Shown here: positions 17,027 through 24,744 of the stretch, piece by piece
How positions within the stretch are numbered: position 1 is the first letter of the stretch
Layout of the letters: the number at the start of each line of letters is the position of its first letter
From: Bradyrhizobium oligotrophicum S58
GTDB lineage: Bacteria; Pseudomonadota; Alphaproteobacteria; Rhizobiales; Xanthobacteraceae
Length of the DNA stretch: 64,000 nucleotides
NCBI RefSeq assembly: GCF_000344805.1
Contig: NC_020453.1
Span: forward strand, 868,001-932,000
Direction: 5' to 3'
Position numbers and translations under genes: made by a program
The notes under the pieces: model-generated
Database searches by the model: none
The model's input: only the letters and a program-made list of their open reading frames with translations
Told to the model about the DNA's origin: nothing

Positions 17027-17755
17027 ATGACCAGGGAACTCGAAGGCAAGGTGGCGGCGGTCACCGGCGCGGCGTCGGGCATCGGCCTCGCCAGCAGCGC
17101 GGCAATGCTGGCCGCCGGCGCGCGGGTCGTGATGATCGATCGCGATGCTTCGGCGCTGGCGGGCCTGCGCGGGCAGTATGGCGACGCCGTGAGTCCCGTG
17201 GTGATCGACCTGCTCGATCCCACTGATTGTGCCACCCTGCTGCCGCGCGTGCTGGACGCGGCCGGCCGGCTCGACATCCTCCACGCCAATGCCGGCAGCT
17301 ATCTCGGCGGCGACCTCGTCGACGCCAGGACCGACGCGATCGACCGCATGCTGAACCTGAACGTCAACGTCGTCATGAAGAACGTGCGCGACGTGCTGCC
17401 GCACATGATCGAACGCGGCGCGGGCGACATCATCGTCACCAGCTCGCTGGCCGCGCATTACCCGACGCCGTGGGAGCCGGTCTACGCGTCGTCGAAATGG
17501 GCGATCGATTGCTTCGTGCAGACGGTGCGCCGCCAGGTCTTCAAGCACGGCATCCGCGTCGGCGCGATCTCGCCGGGCCCGGTCGTCACCGCGCTGATCG
17601 CGGACTGGCCGGCCGAGAAGCTGAAGGAGGCGCGCGAGTCCGGCAGCCTGCTGGAGCCGGCGGAAGTGGCCGACGTCATCATGTTCATGCTGACCCGCCC
17701 GCGCGGCATGACGATCCGCGACGTCGTGATGCTGCCGACGAACTTCGATCTGTAG
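17027..17755 (+). CDS. SDR-family oxidoreductase (ribitol 2-dehydrogenase-like)
   Basis: 242 residues from ATG 17027, with GGGAGGAAAG upstream. NAD(P)-binding loop TGAASGIG near residue 14, HANAG, the catalytic Ser in VTSSLAAH and the intact YASSK (Tyr-x-x-x-Lys). The C-terminal MTIRDVVMLPTNFDL resembles ribitol/polyol dehydrogenases of the family, so a sugar alcohol is a reasonable guess at substrate. A VOC-fold gene starts 16 bp after its stop and is probably co-transcribed. Confidence 0.88.
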   Translation: MTRELEGKVAAVTGAASGIGLASSAAMLAAGARVVMIDRDASALAGLRGQYGDAVSPVVIDLLDPTDCATLLPRVLDAAGRLDILHANAGSYLGGDLVDARTDAIDRMLNLNVNVVMKNVRDVLPHMIERGAGDIIVTSSLAAHYPTPWEPVYASSKWAIDCFVQTVRRQVFKHGIRVGAISPGPVVTALIADWPAEKLKEARESGSLLEPAEVADVIMFMLTRPRGMTIRDVVMLPTNFDL

Positions 17756-17771
17756 AGCAGACGGAAGGCGG

Positions 17772-18410
17772 ATGCTGAAGCTCGACCACCTCACGGTCAT
17801 CGCCCCGAACCTTGCCGAGGGCGTCGCGCATGTGCGCGACTGCCTTGGTCTCGATGTCCCGTTCGGGCAACGCCATGACTATATGGGCACCCACAATCAT
17901 CTGCTGCAGCTCGGTGATAGCGTCTATCTGGAGATCGTCGCGCTCGATCCCAAGGCGACGCCGCCCGATCACCCGCGATGGTTCGGCCTGGATGATGAGG
18001 ACGGCGTGAGGGCCGATTGGGATGAGGGGCAGCGTTTGCGCGGCTGGGTCGCGCGCACGGATGCGATCGATACGGTCTTGGCCGGGCATCCAAACCTGTT
18101 CGGCGCGAAGGTGGCGCTGCCACCGGTCAATCCGTCCTTCGACTTCGCCATTCCGGCGAATGGAGCGTTGCCGCTCGATGGCGCCGCCCCCTCGATCATC
18201 GACAGGCGCGGCAGACCACGGGCGATGGCGGCCATTGCCGATCTCGGTGCGCGCTTGAGGTCCTTCACACTCGAACATCCCGACCCCGCCGCGTTGCAGG
18301 CGCGCTACCGTACGTTAAGGGTGGACCGTCCTCCCGAAATCCGGCACGGGCAGAAGCTGCGCTATCGTGCATTGATCGAAACGCCAGCGGGGCCGAAGGA
18401 GCTGACGTGA
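17772..18410 (+). CDS. VOC-family (glyoxalase-like) protein
   Basis: 212 residues starting MLKLDHLTVIAPNLAEGV. The N-terminal half is a glyoxalase-like domain (LDHLTVIAP ... GTHNHLLQLGDSVYLEIVAL), where His and Glu residues could hold a metal ion. The full length fits the Glyoxalase_3-like group rather than a single-domain glyoxalase I. The reaction is unknown. It follows the SDR gene with a 16-bp gap on the same strand, so the two probably act in one small pathway. Confidence 0.82.
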   Translation: MLKLDHLTVIAPNLAEGVAHVRDCLGLDVPFGQRHDYMGTHNHLLQLGDSVYLEIVALDPKATPPDHPRWFGLDDEDGVRADWDEGQRLRGWVARTDAIDTVLAGHPNLFGAKVALPPVNPSFDFAIPANGALPLDGAAPSIIDRRGRPRAMAAIADLGARLRSFTLEHPDPAALQARYRTLRVDRPPEIRHGQKLRYRALIETPAGPKELT

Positions 18411-18467
18411 TTTCGGCGTCGCGAACGCCACCGCCGTGCCCCGACGATGCCGATCGAAGTGGTAGCT

Positions 18468-18552
18468 CGCATGAGCGCAAGCGACATGCCGGGCCAACTC
18501 CGGCGATCCCCGGTGTTGCTGACGCTCACCCGCGGCTACGGGATCCTCATCG
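18468..18552. repeat. Dispersed GAGCGCAAGCGACATGC-type repeat, copy 1
   Basis: Contains CGCATGAGCGCAAGCGACAT, then GCTGACGCTCACCCG and CGGCTAC. A diverged copy at 20183-20252 keeps the same order (CGCATGATCGCAAGCGATAT ... GCTGACGCTTGCCCGAGGCTAC). Both lie next to gene ends and look like an intergenic repeat family. Confidence 0.5.
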
Positions 18553-18616
18553 CGGTGAGCGCTGGCCCCGCCGATGGGCAGCGAAGGCGACGCGCCGATC
18601 GGGCTGCGCCGCCTTT

Positions 18617-19177
18617 TCAATCCGGCACAGGCACGTCGAAGGTGTTGAGGGTAACCGACACCATGCAATAGACGCCGATCAGATAGGACAGCTCGGCGGC
18701 GCCATGCGCGCCGAACTGCGCGACAGCGGCCTTGTAGGTCAGCTCCGGCAGCACCCCGCCATTGACCAGCGCCGAGGCAAAATCATAGGCGACGGCTTCC
18801 TGCCGGGTGAGATCGGCCGGCCGCTGGCCGGCGACGATGGTGGCGAGCTTCTCGTCGGACAGGCCGCGCTGCTCGGCGACCAGCACATGCGCATACAGCT
18901 CATAGGCGGAGCGGAAGTGCGCGCCGGTGACCAGGATCGCGACCTCGCGCACGGTCGGCGGCAGCGACGGCTTGTCGACCATCGCCTTCACCAGCTCCCA
19001 CACCGGCTTGCCGAATTTCGGCTCGCGCAGCCACGGATTCCACGGCCCCAGCAGCGCGCCATCATCACGGATGTTGATGAAACCCTTGAAGCTCGCCTGA
19101 ATGCCCTGCTTCATGTCGGCGTAGAGCGGCTTCTGCTCGTCGCTCAACGCGTCCGGGCTGACGATGGGGAGGCGCAT
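18617..19177 (-). CDS. Carboxymuconolactone decarboxylase family protein
   Basis: 186 residues with the AhpD-like all-helical fold of the CMD family: REVAILVTGAHFRSAYELYAH in the central helix, and LSDEKLATIVAGQRP after it. The AhpD CxxC redox pair is absent (AHFRSAYELYAH), so it is not a peroxidase-type member. Relatives act as gamma-carboxymuconolactone decarboxylase or are uncharacterised. The downstream gene on its left is convergent. No aromatic-pathway genes adjoin it directly. Confidence 0.85.
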   Translation of the reverse strand: MRLPIVSPDALSDEQKPLYADMKQGIQASFKGFINIRDDGALLGPWNPWLREPKFGKPVWELVKAMVDKPSLPPTVREVAILVTGAHFRSAYELYAHVLVAEQRGLSDEKLATIVAGQRPADLTRQEAVAYDFASALVNGGVLPELTYKAAVAQFGAHGAAELSYLIGVYCMVSVTLNTFDVPVPD

Positions 19178-19410
19178 GATGATCTCCTGTTGTGACGCCC
19201 CAGGCTATTGCAGTGGCGCAGCGGAGCAAGTGACGTTCGGGTGACGATCCGGTGTCATGGCGACCGTCCTGATGAAGATGCAGGCAGAGCAGGCTTGGCG
19301 CGCTCGTTTGCACGTCACGGCAGCGAGAGAGCCGGCATCGTGCGAGAGGACTGTTGCCGATGAAGGGCCGTTACCTACGCGATCCGGCCCTGAGGCCAGC
19401 TCTCGCTTCC

Positions 19411-19530
19411 GTCATGGCCGGGCTTGACCCGGCCATCCACGAAGCCGCGCGAATGAAAGACGTGGATGGCCTGGTCTTCGCCGCGCCGAAGCGGCTTCAG
19501 CGGCGCAGGCGGGACAAGCCCAGCCATGAC
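19411..19530. repeat. Intergenic inverted repeat (GTCATGGCCGGGCTTGA type)
   Basis: GTCATGGCCGGGCTTGACCC at 19411 is matched in inverted form by GGGACAAGCCCAGCCATGAC ending 19530, and the inner CCATCCACG/CGTGGATGG pair extends the stem. It is typical of rhizobial dispersed repeats. The remaining bases 19178-19410 hold no gene. Confidence 0.7.
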
Positions 19531-19576
19531 GGAGGAGAGGAGCCGCCGCCGTTGCATTCGGAGCGCAATTCGAGCT

Positions 19577-20158
19577 TCAGCGCGCTGAGCTTTCGTCCGC
19601 TTCGGAATTGCGCTGCTCGGCGATCGCCCTGATCGCGCGCAGCGTACGCCGGCGAATGAGCCCGCTGGCGGGACGGATCAGCAGCCAGTAGGGCAGGAAC
19701 ATCAAGTAGGACATGCGGTCGGGACAATAGACCCGCGTCTCGGTGACGAGCCGCGTCAGCTCGCCCTCGGACTCGGCCATGAAGCCGAGCACGAGCTTCG
19801 GCGTGCGCGGGGCGTTGAAGGCGATGAACGCCTCCGGACTCGCAATGTGGACGAGGCCGAAATCGTTGCGCCAGAACTGCCCGATCAGCCCGCCGACCAT
19901 GGCGCGGTCGCCGTCGCGGCCGAGCGGCGTGAAGCTCTTCAGGCTGAACGGCTGCGGCGCACGATGGCGTTCCGGCGACAGCCTGTGCATCAGCCGCGCC
20001 GGCGTCTGGCGCAGGGTCATCGCGAATTCGGTGAAGCGATCGCGCGGTGGCTCCCAGCCCTGGATGAGGTCGAGCAGCGCGCCGGGCGGGCAGCGCACCA
20101 GCGTCGCATGACGCTCAGAGAATTGGTAGTCCGGCAGGAATCGGTCGATCAGGGACAT
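19577..20158 (-). CDS. Conserved hypothetical protein
   Basis: 193 residues, starting MSLIDRFLPDYQFSERHATL. The pattern of an N-terminal ERHATLVRCPPGALLDLI, a central FSLKSFTPLGRDGDRAM, and GELTRLVTETRVYCPDRMSY resembles proteins of the START/SRPBCC-like lipid-binding type, but I cannot name a family with certainty. A hydrophobic stretch SYLMFLPYWLLIRPASG lies near the C-terminus; it could be a membrane-facing helix. Base composition matches the chromosome. Confidence 0.65.
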   Translation of the reverse strand: MSLIDRFLPDYQFSERHATLVRCPPGALLDLIQGWEPPRDRFTEFAMTLRQTPARLMHRLSPERHRAPQPFSLKSFTPLGRDGDRAMVGGLIGQFWRNDFGLVHIASPEAFIAFNAPRTPKLVLGFMAESEGELTRLVTETRVYCPDRMSYLMFLPYWLLIRPASGLIRRRTLRAIRAIAEQRNSEADESSAR

Positions 20159-20182
20159 GGATTTGACTTACAGCGCGTCGCG

Positions 20183-20252
20183 CGCATGATCGCAAGCGAT
20201 ATGCGGGGTCGGCAATCTCGGTTGCCGCTGACGCTTGCCCGAGGCTACATGG
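20183..20252. repeat. Dispersed GAGCGCAAGCGACATGC-type repeat, copy 2
   Basis: Diverged copy of the element at 18468-18552; it lies in the gap before the Mrr-like gene. Confidence 0.45.
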
Positions 20253-20363
20253 TTAGTTTCGGCTATGATCGTTTCAGGACCGAAGAACGTCCAGACCGGC
20301 CCTTTCTTGCGCGTACTCACCGGGCGTCCTATTCATAGCGTCAAATCAGTGGGAGATGAACTG

Positions 20364-21407
20364 ATGCCTCGCCTCTGGATTGTTCGAGCTGGGAAGCGCG
20401 GCGAGCGCGAGCTTGCAGCGATAGAACAGAATGCACTTCTGCCGGGGTTTCTTGAAGTCGGCGACCTTGCCGACCGGCGAGGTCGCGACGCAATCCTCGT
20501 CCATCTGCAGGAGGTTCTTCCCGGCTTTGCTCAGAACACGCTCAAGAACTTCGCCGCACAGCTCAATCAATTCGCGCATACGATCCAGATTGGCGATCTC
20601 GCTGTGATGCCGCGGAAGGTGACGAACGGCGTCGCTATTGGCAGAGTTACGGGCAAGTACGCCTACGACGCCGATAACCCATATCGCCATTCTCGCTCGG
20701 TGGAATGGCTAAAGCCTGCCGTCCCGCGGGATACGTTCAAGCAAGACTTACGTCATTCCTTCGGCGCGTTCATGACAATCTGTGAAATCAAACGCAACGG
20801 CGCATTTGAACGGGTGCGTGCTGTACTCGAGAGCGGTGTGGATCCGGGGGCGTTGCTCGGCAGCCAGGGGATGGTCCCAGTGCGGATATCCGAGGACGAA
20901 CCCGACGCGGCAGACTACGCGACCGATATCGAGGAGATCGCCAATCAGCAAATCATATCTATAATAAAGTCAGAGTTCGCAGGCCATGCGCTGGCCCATC
21001 TGGTGGCAGAAATCCTGCGCGTTGAGGGTTACACCACGAGAGTGTCTCCGCCCGGCCCCGACGGTGGTGTCGACATCCTCGCAGCAGGCGGCACATTCGG
21101 CCTTGGCCAAGACCGAATGTGCGTTCAGGTGAAGTCGGGGGATGGGGCGGCAAATCATGATGTGGTGCTGCGCCTGATTGGTTCTATGTCGAATGTCCAG
21201 GCCAGCACTGGACTGTTGGTTAGCATCGGTGGTGTAAACGTCCCGGCACAGAGGGAGCTCGACCACCATTTCTTCAAGCTCCGCCTTTGGCAGATGCCTG
21301 ACTTGCTGAAGGCGCTTTTTCGAGCCTATGAGGATCTTTCGGACGAGACGAAAGCCAAGTTACCATTAAAGCAAATCTGGGCGCCGATAGCGGGGGATGA
21401 GGCGTAA
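20364..21407 (+). CDS. Mrr-type restriction endonuclease (stand-alone)
   Basis: 347 residues from ATG 20364 (MPRLWIVRAGKRGERELAAI) with TGGGAG upstream; the open frame extends to 20235 without support. The C-terminal half carries an Mrr-like catalytic fold: LVAEILRVEGYTTRVSPPGP, then GGVDILAAGG (Asp) and CVQVKSGDG (Gln-x-Lys), the PD-(D/E)xK family core. The N-terminal region is the short conserved head seen in similar annotated restriction endonucleases. No methyltransferase is adjacent, so it may act on modified DNA as type IV enzymes do. Its codon use is less GC-biased than its neighbours, suggesting transfer. Confidence 0.85.
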   Translation: MPRLWIVRAGKRGERELAAIEQNALLPGFLEVGDLADRRGRDAILVHLQEVLPGFAQNTLKNFAAQLNQFAHTIQIGDLAVMPRKVTNGVAIGRVTGKYAYDADNPYRHSRSVEWLKPAVPRDTFKQDLRHSFGAFMTICEIKRNGAFERVRAVLESGVDPGALLGSQGMVPVRISEDEPDAADYATDIEEIANQQIISIIKSEFAGHALAHLVAEILRVEGYTTRVSPPGPDGGVDILAAGGTFGLGQDRMCVQVKSGDGAANHDVVLRLIGSMSNVQASTGLLVSIGGVNVPAQRELDHHFFKLRLWQMPDLLKALFRAYEDLSDETKAKLPLKQIWAPIAGDEA

Positions 21408-21645
21408 TTAGTCCAATTCGTCGGCGCCGCGATCTTATGATGGGCCTTCGCATGCCCGCCATGCTCAAACTGCCCGTCGTGCCAGTTTGCCGCAACAATT
21501 CAGCTTGCGCCGTCGGGCAAATCACCTGCACATTTCCGCCCGTCCCGCGCTCATCGAAGAGGGGCGCTTCGCGAGTCGTCACGAGCGTTGTGTGTGGGAT
21601 GCGATGGCCGGATCGGAGTTGCAGCGCGCATTCGCGGGCGGACGA

Positions 21646-21916
21646 ACGATTTCGATGCGGACGGCGAAATCGTGTGGTCCTGGCCTCCCGACGCTGAGGC
21701 CAAGCTCGCTGGTGTGCTTCACGCGCATCGCGGGTGATGGGGGCAAGAAAGCCCGGTCCCCAGGGAGAGCGCGTATAAGTCGTAAATCCATCGCGCAGGG
21801 AGGGCCGGGATGTCCCAGCCGAACCTGTGGTACCTGCCGCCTGCATTTTCTTTCTGCAGGCGGGCCATGGGGGCGGCAGGCTCCCGGCCTTCCCTGCGCC
21901 CTCTATCGAAGAGGGC
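21646..21916 (+). ncRNA. Structured element / candidate non-coding RNA (multi-hairpin repeat)
   Basis: No convincing protein gene lies in 21408-22137, but about 270 bp here can form four stems: ACGATTTCG/CGAAATCGT (21646-21654 with 21665-21673); an 18-bp stem 21793-21810 with 21882-21899 that contains one G-U pair; CCGCCTGCA/TGCAGGCGG (21837-21845 with 21855-21863) inside that loop; and GCCCTCT/AGAGGGC (21898-21904 with 21910-21916). An alternative CCTGCCGCC/GGCGGCAGG pairing also exists. From memory, closely similar blocks occur in many copies in Bradyrhizobium genomes. Strand and transcription are unproven. Confidence 0.5.
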
Positions 21917-22137
21917 GGTGGAGCCGCAAAGCTCGGACGCAAAGCGCGCCGCGAGGCCGCCGGCTCATGACCTCAGCCTTTCGTGCACCCTGATCCGAGG
22001 CCTCTGCGCGATCGCGTGGGAACCTTCGGCGGCGCGGGATTTTGATTCGGTCGCGACCACCCGGCGCGGGTAACAACGTATCAAAGCCTCATCCGATACG
22101 TTCCCGGCGCCTCCTAACGTCAAAGGATCATCCGCTC

Positions 22138-23868
22138 ATGGCCACCATTGCAGACCAGATCGTCGAGACGCTCGAGGTTGCCGGCGTCAAGCGCATCTAC
22201 GGCGTCGTCGGCGACAGCCTCAACGGGCTGACCGAGTCGCTGCGCGTCCGCAAGACGATCGACTGGGTGCATGTCCGCCATGAGGAGGTCGCGGCCTTCG
22301 CGGCCTCCGGCGAAGCGCAGATCACCGGCGGGCTCGCGGTCTGCGCCGGCTCGTGCGGTCCGGGCAATCTGCATCTCATCAACGGTCTCTACGACGCGCA
22401 GCGCAGCCGCACGCCGGTGCTGGCGATCGCGGCACACATCCCGTCGAGCGAGATCGGCGGCGGCTACTTCCAGGAGACCCATCCACAGAACCTGTTCCGC
22501 GAATGCAGCGTCTATTGCGAGCTGATCTCCGATCCCTCGCAGATGCCGTTCGTGCTCGACAATGCGATCCGCGCCGCGCTCGGCGAGCGCGGCGTCGCCG
22601 TGATCGTCATCCCCGGCGACGTCGCGCTGAAGCCGGCGCCGAAGCGCACGCTGCCGCCGGCGATCGGCTTGGTGCCGCCGAAGCCCGTGATGCGGCCGGC
22701 CGAGCCCGAGCTCGACGCGCTGGCCGCGCTGCTCAACGGTGCGGAGCGCGTGACGCTGTTCTGCGGCCGCGGCTGTGCGGGCGCCCAGGCCGAGCTGATG
22801 CAGCTCGCGGCGACCTTGCAGAGCCCGATCGTGCATGCGCTCGGCGGCAAGGAGCATGTCGAATACGACAACCCGTTCGACGTCGGGCTGACCGGCTTCA
22901 TCGGCTTCTCCTCCGGCTATCACGCGATGCACAGCTGCGACACGCTGGTGATGCTCGGCACTGATTTTCCGTACAAGCAGTTCATTCCCTCCGACGTCAA
23001 AATCGCGCAGGTCGACATCCGGCCGGGCCAGCTCGGCCGCCGTGCGCGGCTCGATGTCGGCGTGGTCGGCGACGTCGGCGAGACTCTCCGCGCGCTGCTG
23101 CCGAAGCTCGATGCGAAGTCCGATCGCAGCCATCTCGACGACAGTCTGAAGCGCTATGCCGCGGCGCGCAAAGGGCTTGATGATCTCGCGGTGGGCACGC
23201 CGGGCCGCCTCCCGATCCATCCGCAATATCTGACGCGGCTCATCAGCGAGCAGGCCTCCGGCGATGCGGTCTTCACCTTCGACGTCGGCACGCCGACGAT
23301 CTGGGCCGCGCGCTACATCGCCATGAACGGCCGCCGCCGGCTGGTCGGCTCGCTGGTGCACGGCTCGATGGCCAATGCGATGTCGCAGGCGATCGGCATC
23401 CAGGCTGCGCAGGCCGGGCGGCAGGTGATCTCGCTGTCGGGCGATGGCGGCTTCGCGATGCTGATGGGCGATCTCATCACGCTCAAGCAGATGAAGCTGC
23501 CGGTAAAGGTCGTGATCTACAACAACGGCACGCTCGGCTTCGTCGCGCTGGAGATGAAGGCGTCGGGCTTCGTCGAGCACGGCACCGACCTGGAGAATCC
23601 GGATTTCGGCGCCATGGCGCGTGCGATGGGCATTCACGGCCGCCGTGTCGAGGATCCCGGCGAGCTGCCCGGCGCGGTCGCCGACTGGCTCGCGCATGAT
23701 GGTCCCGCGGTGCTCGACGTCGTCACGGCCAAGCAGGAGCTGTCGATGCCGCCGACCATCGGTCTCGAACAGGTCAAGGGCTTCAGCGTCTGGCTGGTCC
23801 GCGCCGTCATGAGCGGTCGCGGCGACGAGGTGATCGATCTGGCGAAGGAGAATTTGCTGCCGCGATGA
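22138..23868 (+). CDS. poxB: Pyruvate dehydrogenase (quinone) / thiamine-pyrophosphate enzyme
   Basis: 576 residues from ATG 22138 with AAAGGA upstream; E. coli PoxB has 572. The three TPP-enzyme domains are present in order: the Pyr domain ([27 protein letters not shown] with the catalytic Glu), the central FAD/nucleotide-binding domain ([17 protein letters not shown]), and the PP domain ([17 protein letters not shown], then [17 protein letters not shown] with the Mg-TPP motif). It oxidises pyruvate to acetate and CO2 and passes electrons to ubiquinone at the membrane face. FAD-binding residues were not checked individually, so a related acetolactate-synthase-like role is possible but less likely. 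Confidence 0.9.
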   Translation: MATIADQIVETLEVAGVKRIYGVVGDSLNGLTESLRVRKTIDWVHVRHEEVAAFAASGEAQITGGLAVCAGSCGPGNLHLINGLYDAQRSRTPVLAIAAHIPSSEIGGGYFQETHPQNLFRECSVYCELISDPSQMPFVLDNAIRAALGERGVAVIVIPGDVALKPAPKRTLPPAIGLVPPKPVMRPAEPELDALAALLNGAERVTLFCGRGCAGAQAELMQLAATLQSPIVHALGGKEHVEYDNPFDVGLTGFIGFSSGYHAMHSCDTLVMLGTDFPYKQFIPSDVKIAQVDIRPGQLGRRARLDVGVVGDVGETLRALLPKLDAKSDRSHLDDSLKRYAAARKGLDDLAVGTPGRLPIHPQYLTRLISEQASGDAVFTFDVGTPTIWAARYIAMNGRRRLVGSLVHGSMANAMSQAIGIQAAQAGRQVISLSGDGGFAMLMGDLITLKQMKLPVKVVIYNNGTLGFVALEMKASGFVEHGTDLENPDFGAMARAMGIHGRRVEDPGELPGAVADWLAHDGPAVLDVVTAKQELSMPPTIGLEQVKGFSVWLVRAVMSGRGDEVIDLAKENLLPR

Positions 23869-23901
23869 GGTGCGCGCGGGTGGCAATGCTGCTCGTATCC
23901 C

Positions 23902-23947
23902 ATCCTTCGAGACACCCGCCTTCGGCGGGTTCCTCAAGATGAGGGCG
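23902..23947. terminator. Hairpin after poxB (also a dispersed repeat unit)
   Basis: ACCCGCC-TTC-GGCGGGT forms a perfect 7-bp stem at 23914-23930, flanked by CATCCTTCGAGAC and TCCTCAAGATGAGG, which can extend the pairing imperfectly. No T run follows. It may terminate poxB transcription, but the same unit is a common rhizobial repeat. Confidence 0.5.
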
Positions 23948-24096
23948 GATTCGTGGTGAGTTCTTCGACTTGTGCCGTCGCCCCTCGTGGTGAGGAGCGC
24001 CGCGCCCGAGTCGAGGCGGCTGTTCGCGGTGTCAAACGCGGCGCGTCTCGAACCATGAGGCCAAGACGATGCGGCGAGGAAGCGGGGGAAACGAAA

Positions 24097-24171
<75 letters not shown>

Positions 24172-24523
24172 AACGGGACTCGCGGTTACAGGCCCGAAGG
24201 CCGCGACCAAGCGCGGGCGGTTCTTGCCACAAGGTCCCCGCCTGCGCAAGCGCGGCTCGCCCGGTTTTCGGGGAAAGACGTCGGCCCGCCCGGCAGGAAT
24301 GGCAGAAAAAGTCTCCGAATCGGGTCGGAATCGGCCGACTGGACGGGCAATTGTCGCACAATGCCGCCGTCAGCGCTGGAACGACCGCGACGATCGCTCC
24401 AACTCCCCATCCGGGCAGGCGACGTCCGGGGAGGCGGAACCTACCGTCTGCGTCGCCTTGCCCCTTGGCATTCGCGTCCGCGGCATCAATTGTGCTCATG
24501 GTAAGGGGTGACCGGGGGCGGAG
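24172..24523. other. Intergenic region between tRNA-Thr and small basic protein
   Basis: 352 bp with no supported gene. It should contain the tRNA-Thr promoter (leftward) and the promoter of the rightward small gene. I saw no clear terminator or repeat. Confidence 0.4.
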
Positions 24524-24721
24524 ATGACGGATCAGACCGGCAAGGGAGCGGGCAGGCCAGGGCCAAAGAAGGGATCGCGCGACGAGCGGCTGAAGCAGGC
24601 GCTGCGTGAGAACCTGAAACGGCGCAAGGCGCAGAGCCGCGAGCGCAGTCAGGCGACGGTGGCCGAGGATGGCGACGTGGACGCGGCCGCCCGCGGCGGC
24701 CCTGACGATGTGACGCGTTGA
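24524..24721 (+). CDS. Small basic conserved protein
   Basis: 65 residues beginning MTDQTGKGAGRPGPKKGSRD. The N-terminus is Gly/Pro/Lys-rich and the middle is a charged helix (DERLKQALRENLKRRKAQSR); no cysteines or membrane segment. GGGGGCGGAG lies just before the ATG. I recall short proteins like this upstream of murA in related genomes, but I know no function. The stop overlaps a possible TTG start of the next gene, so the two are probably co-transcribed. Confidence 0.72.
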   Translation: MTDQTGKGAGRPGPKKGSRDERLKQALRENLKRRKAQSRERSQATVAEDGDVDAAARGGPDDVTR

Positions 24722-24744
24722 ACAGATTGGAAGCGGGGACGGTG

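Noticed and set aside
21487..21993. A 168-codon plus-strand frame across the structured element
   Set aside because: It coincides with the hairpin element, has no ribosome-binding site and a composition rich in R, P, G and S; similar frames are commonly mis-annotated in such repeats.
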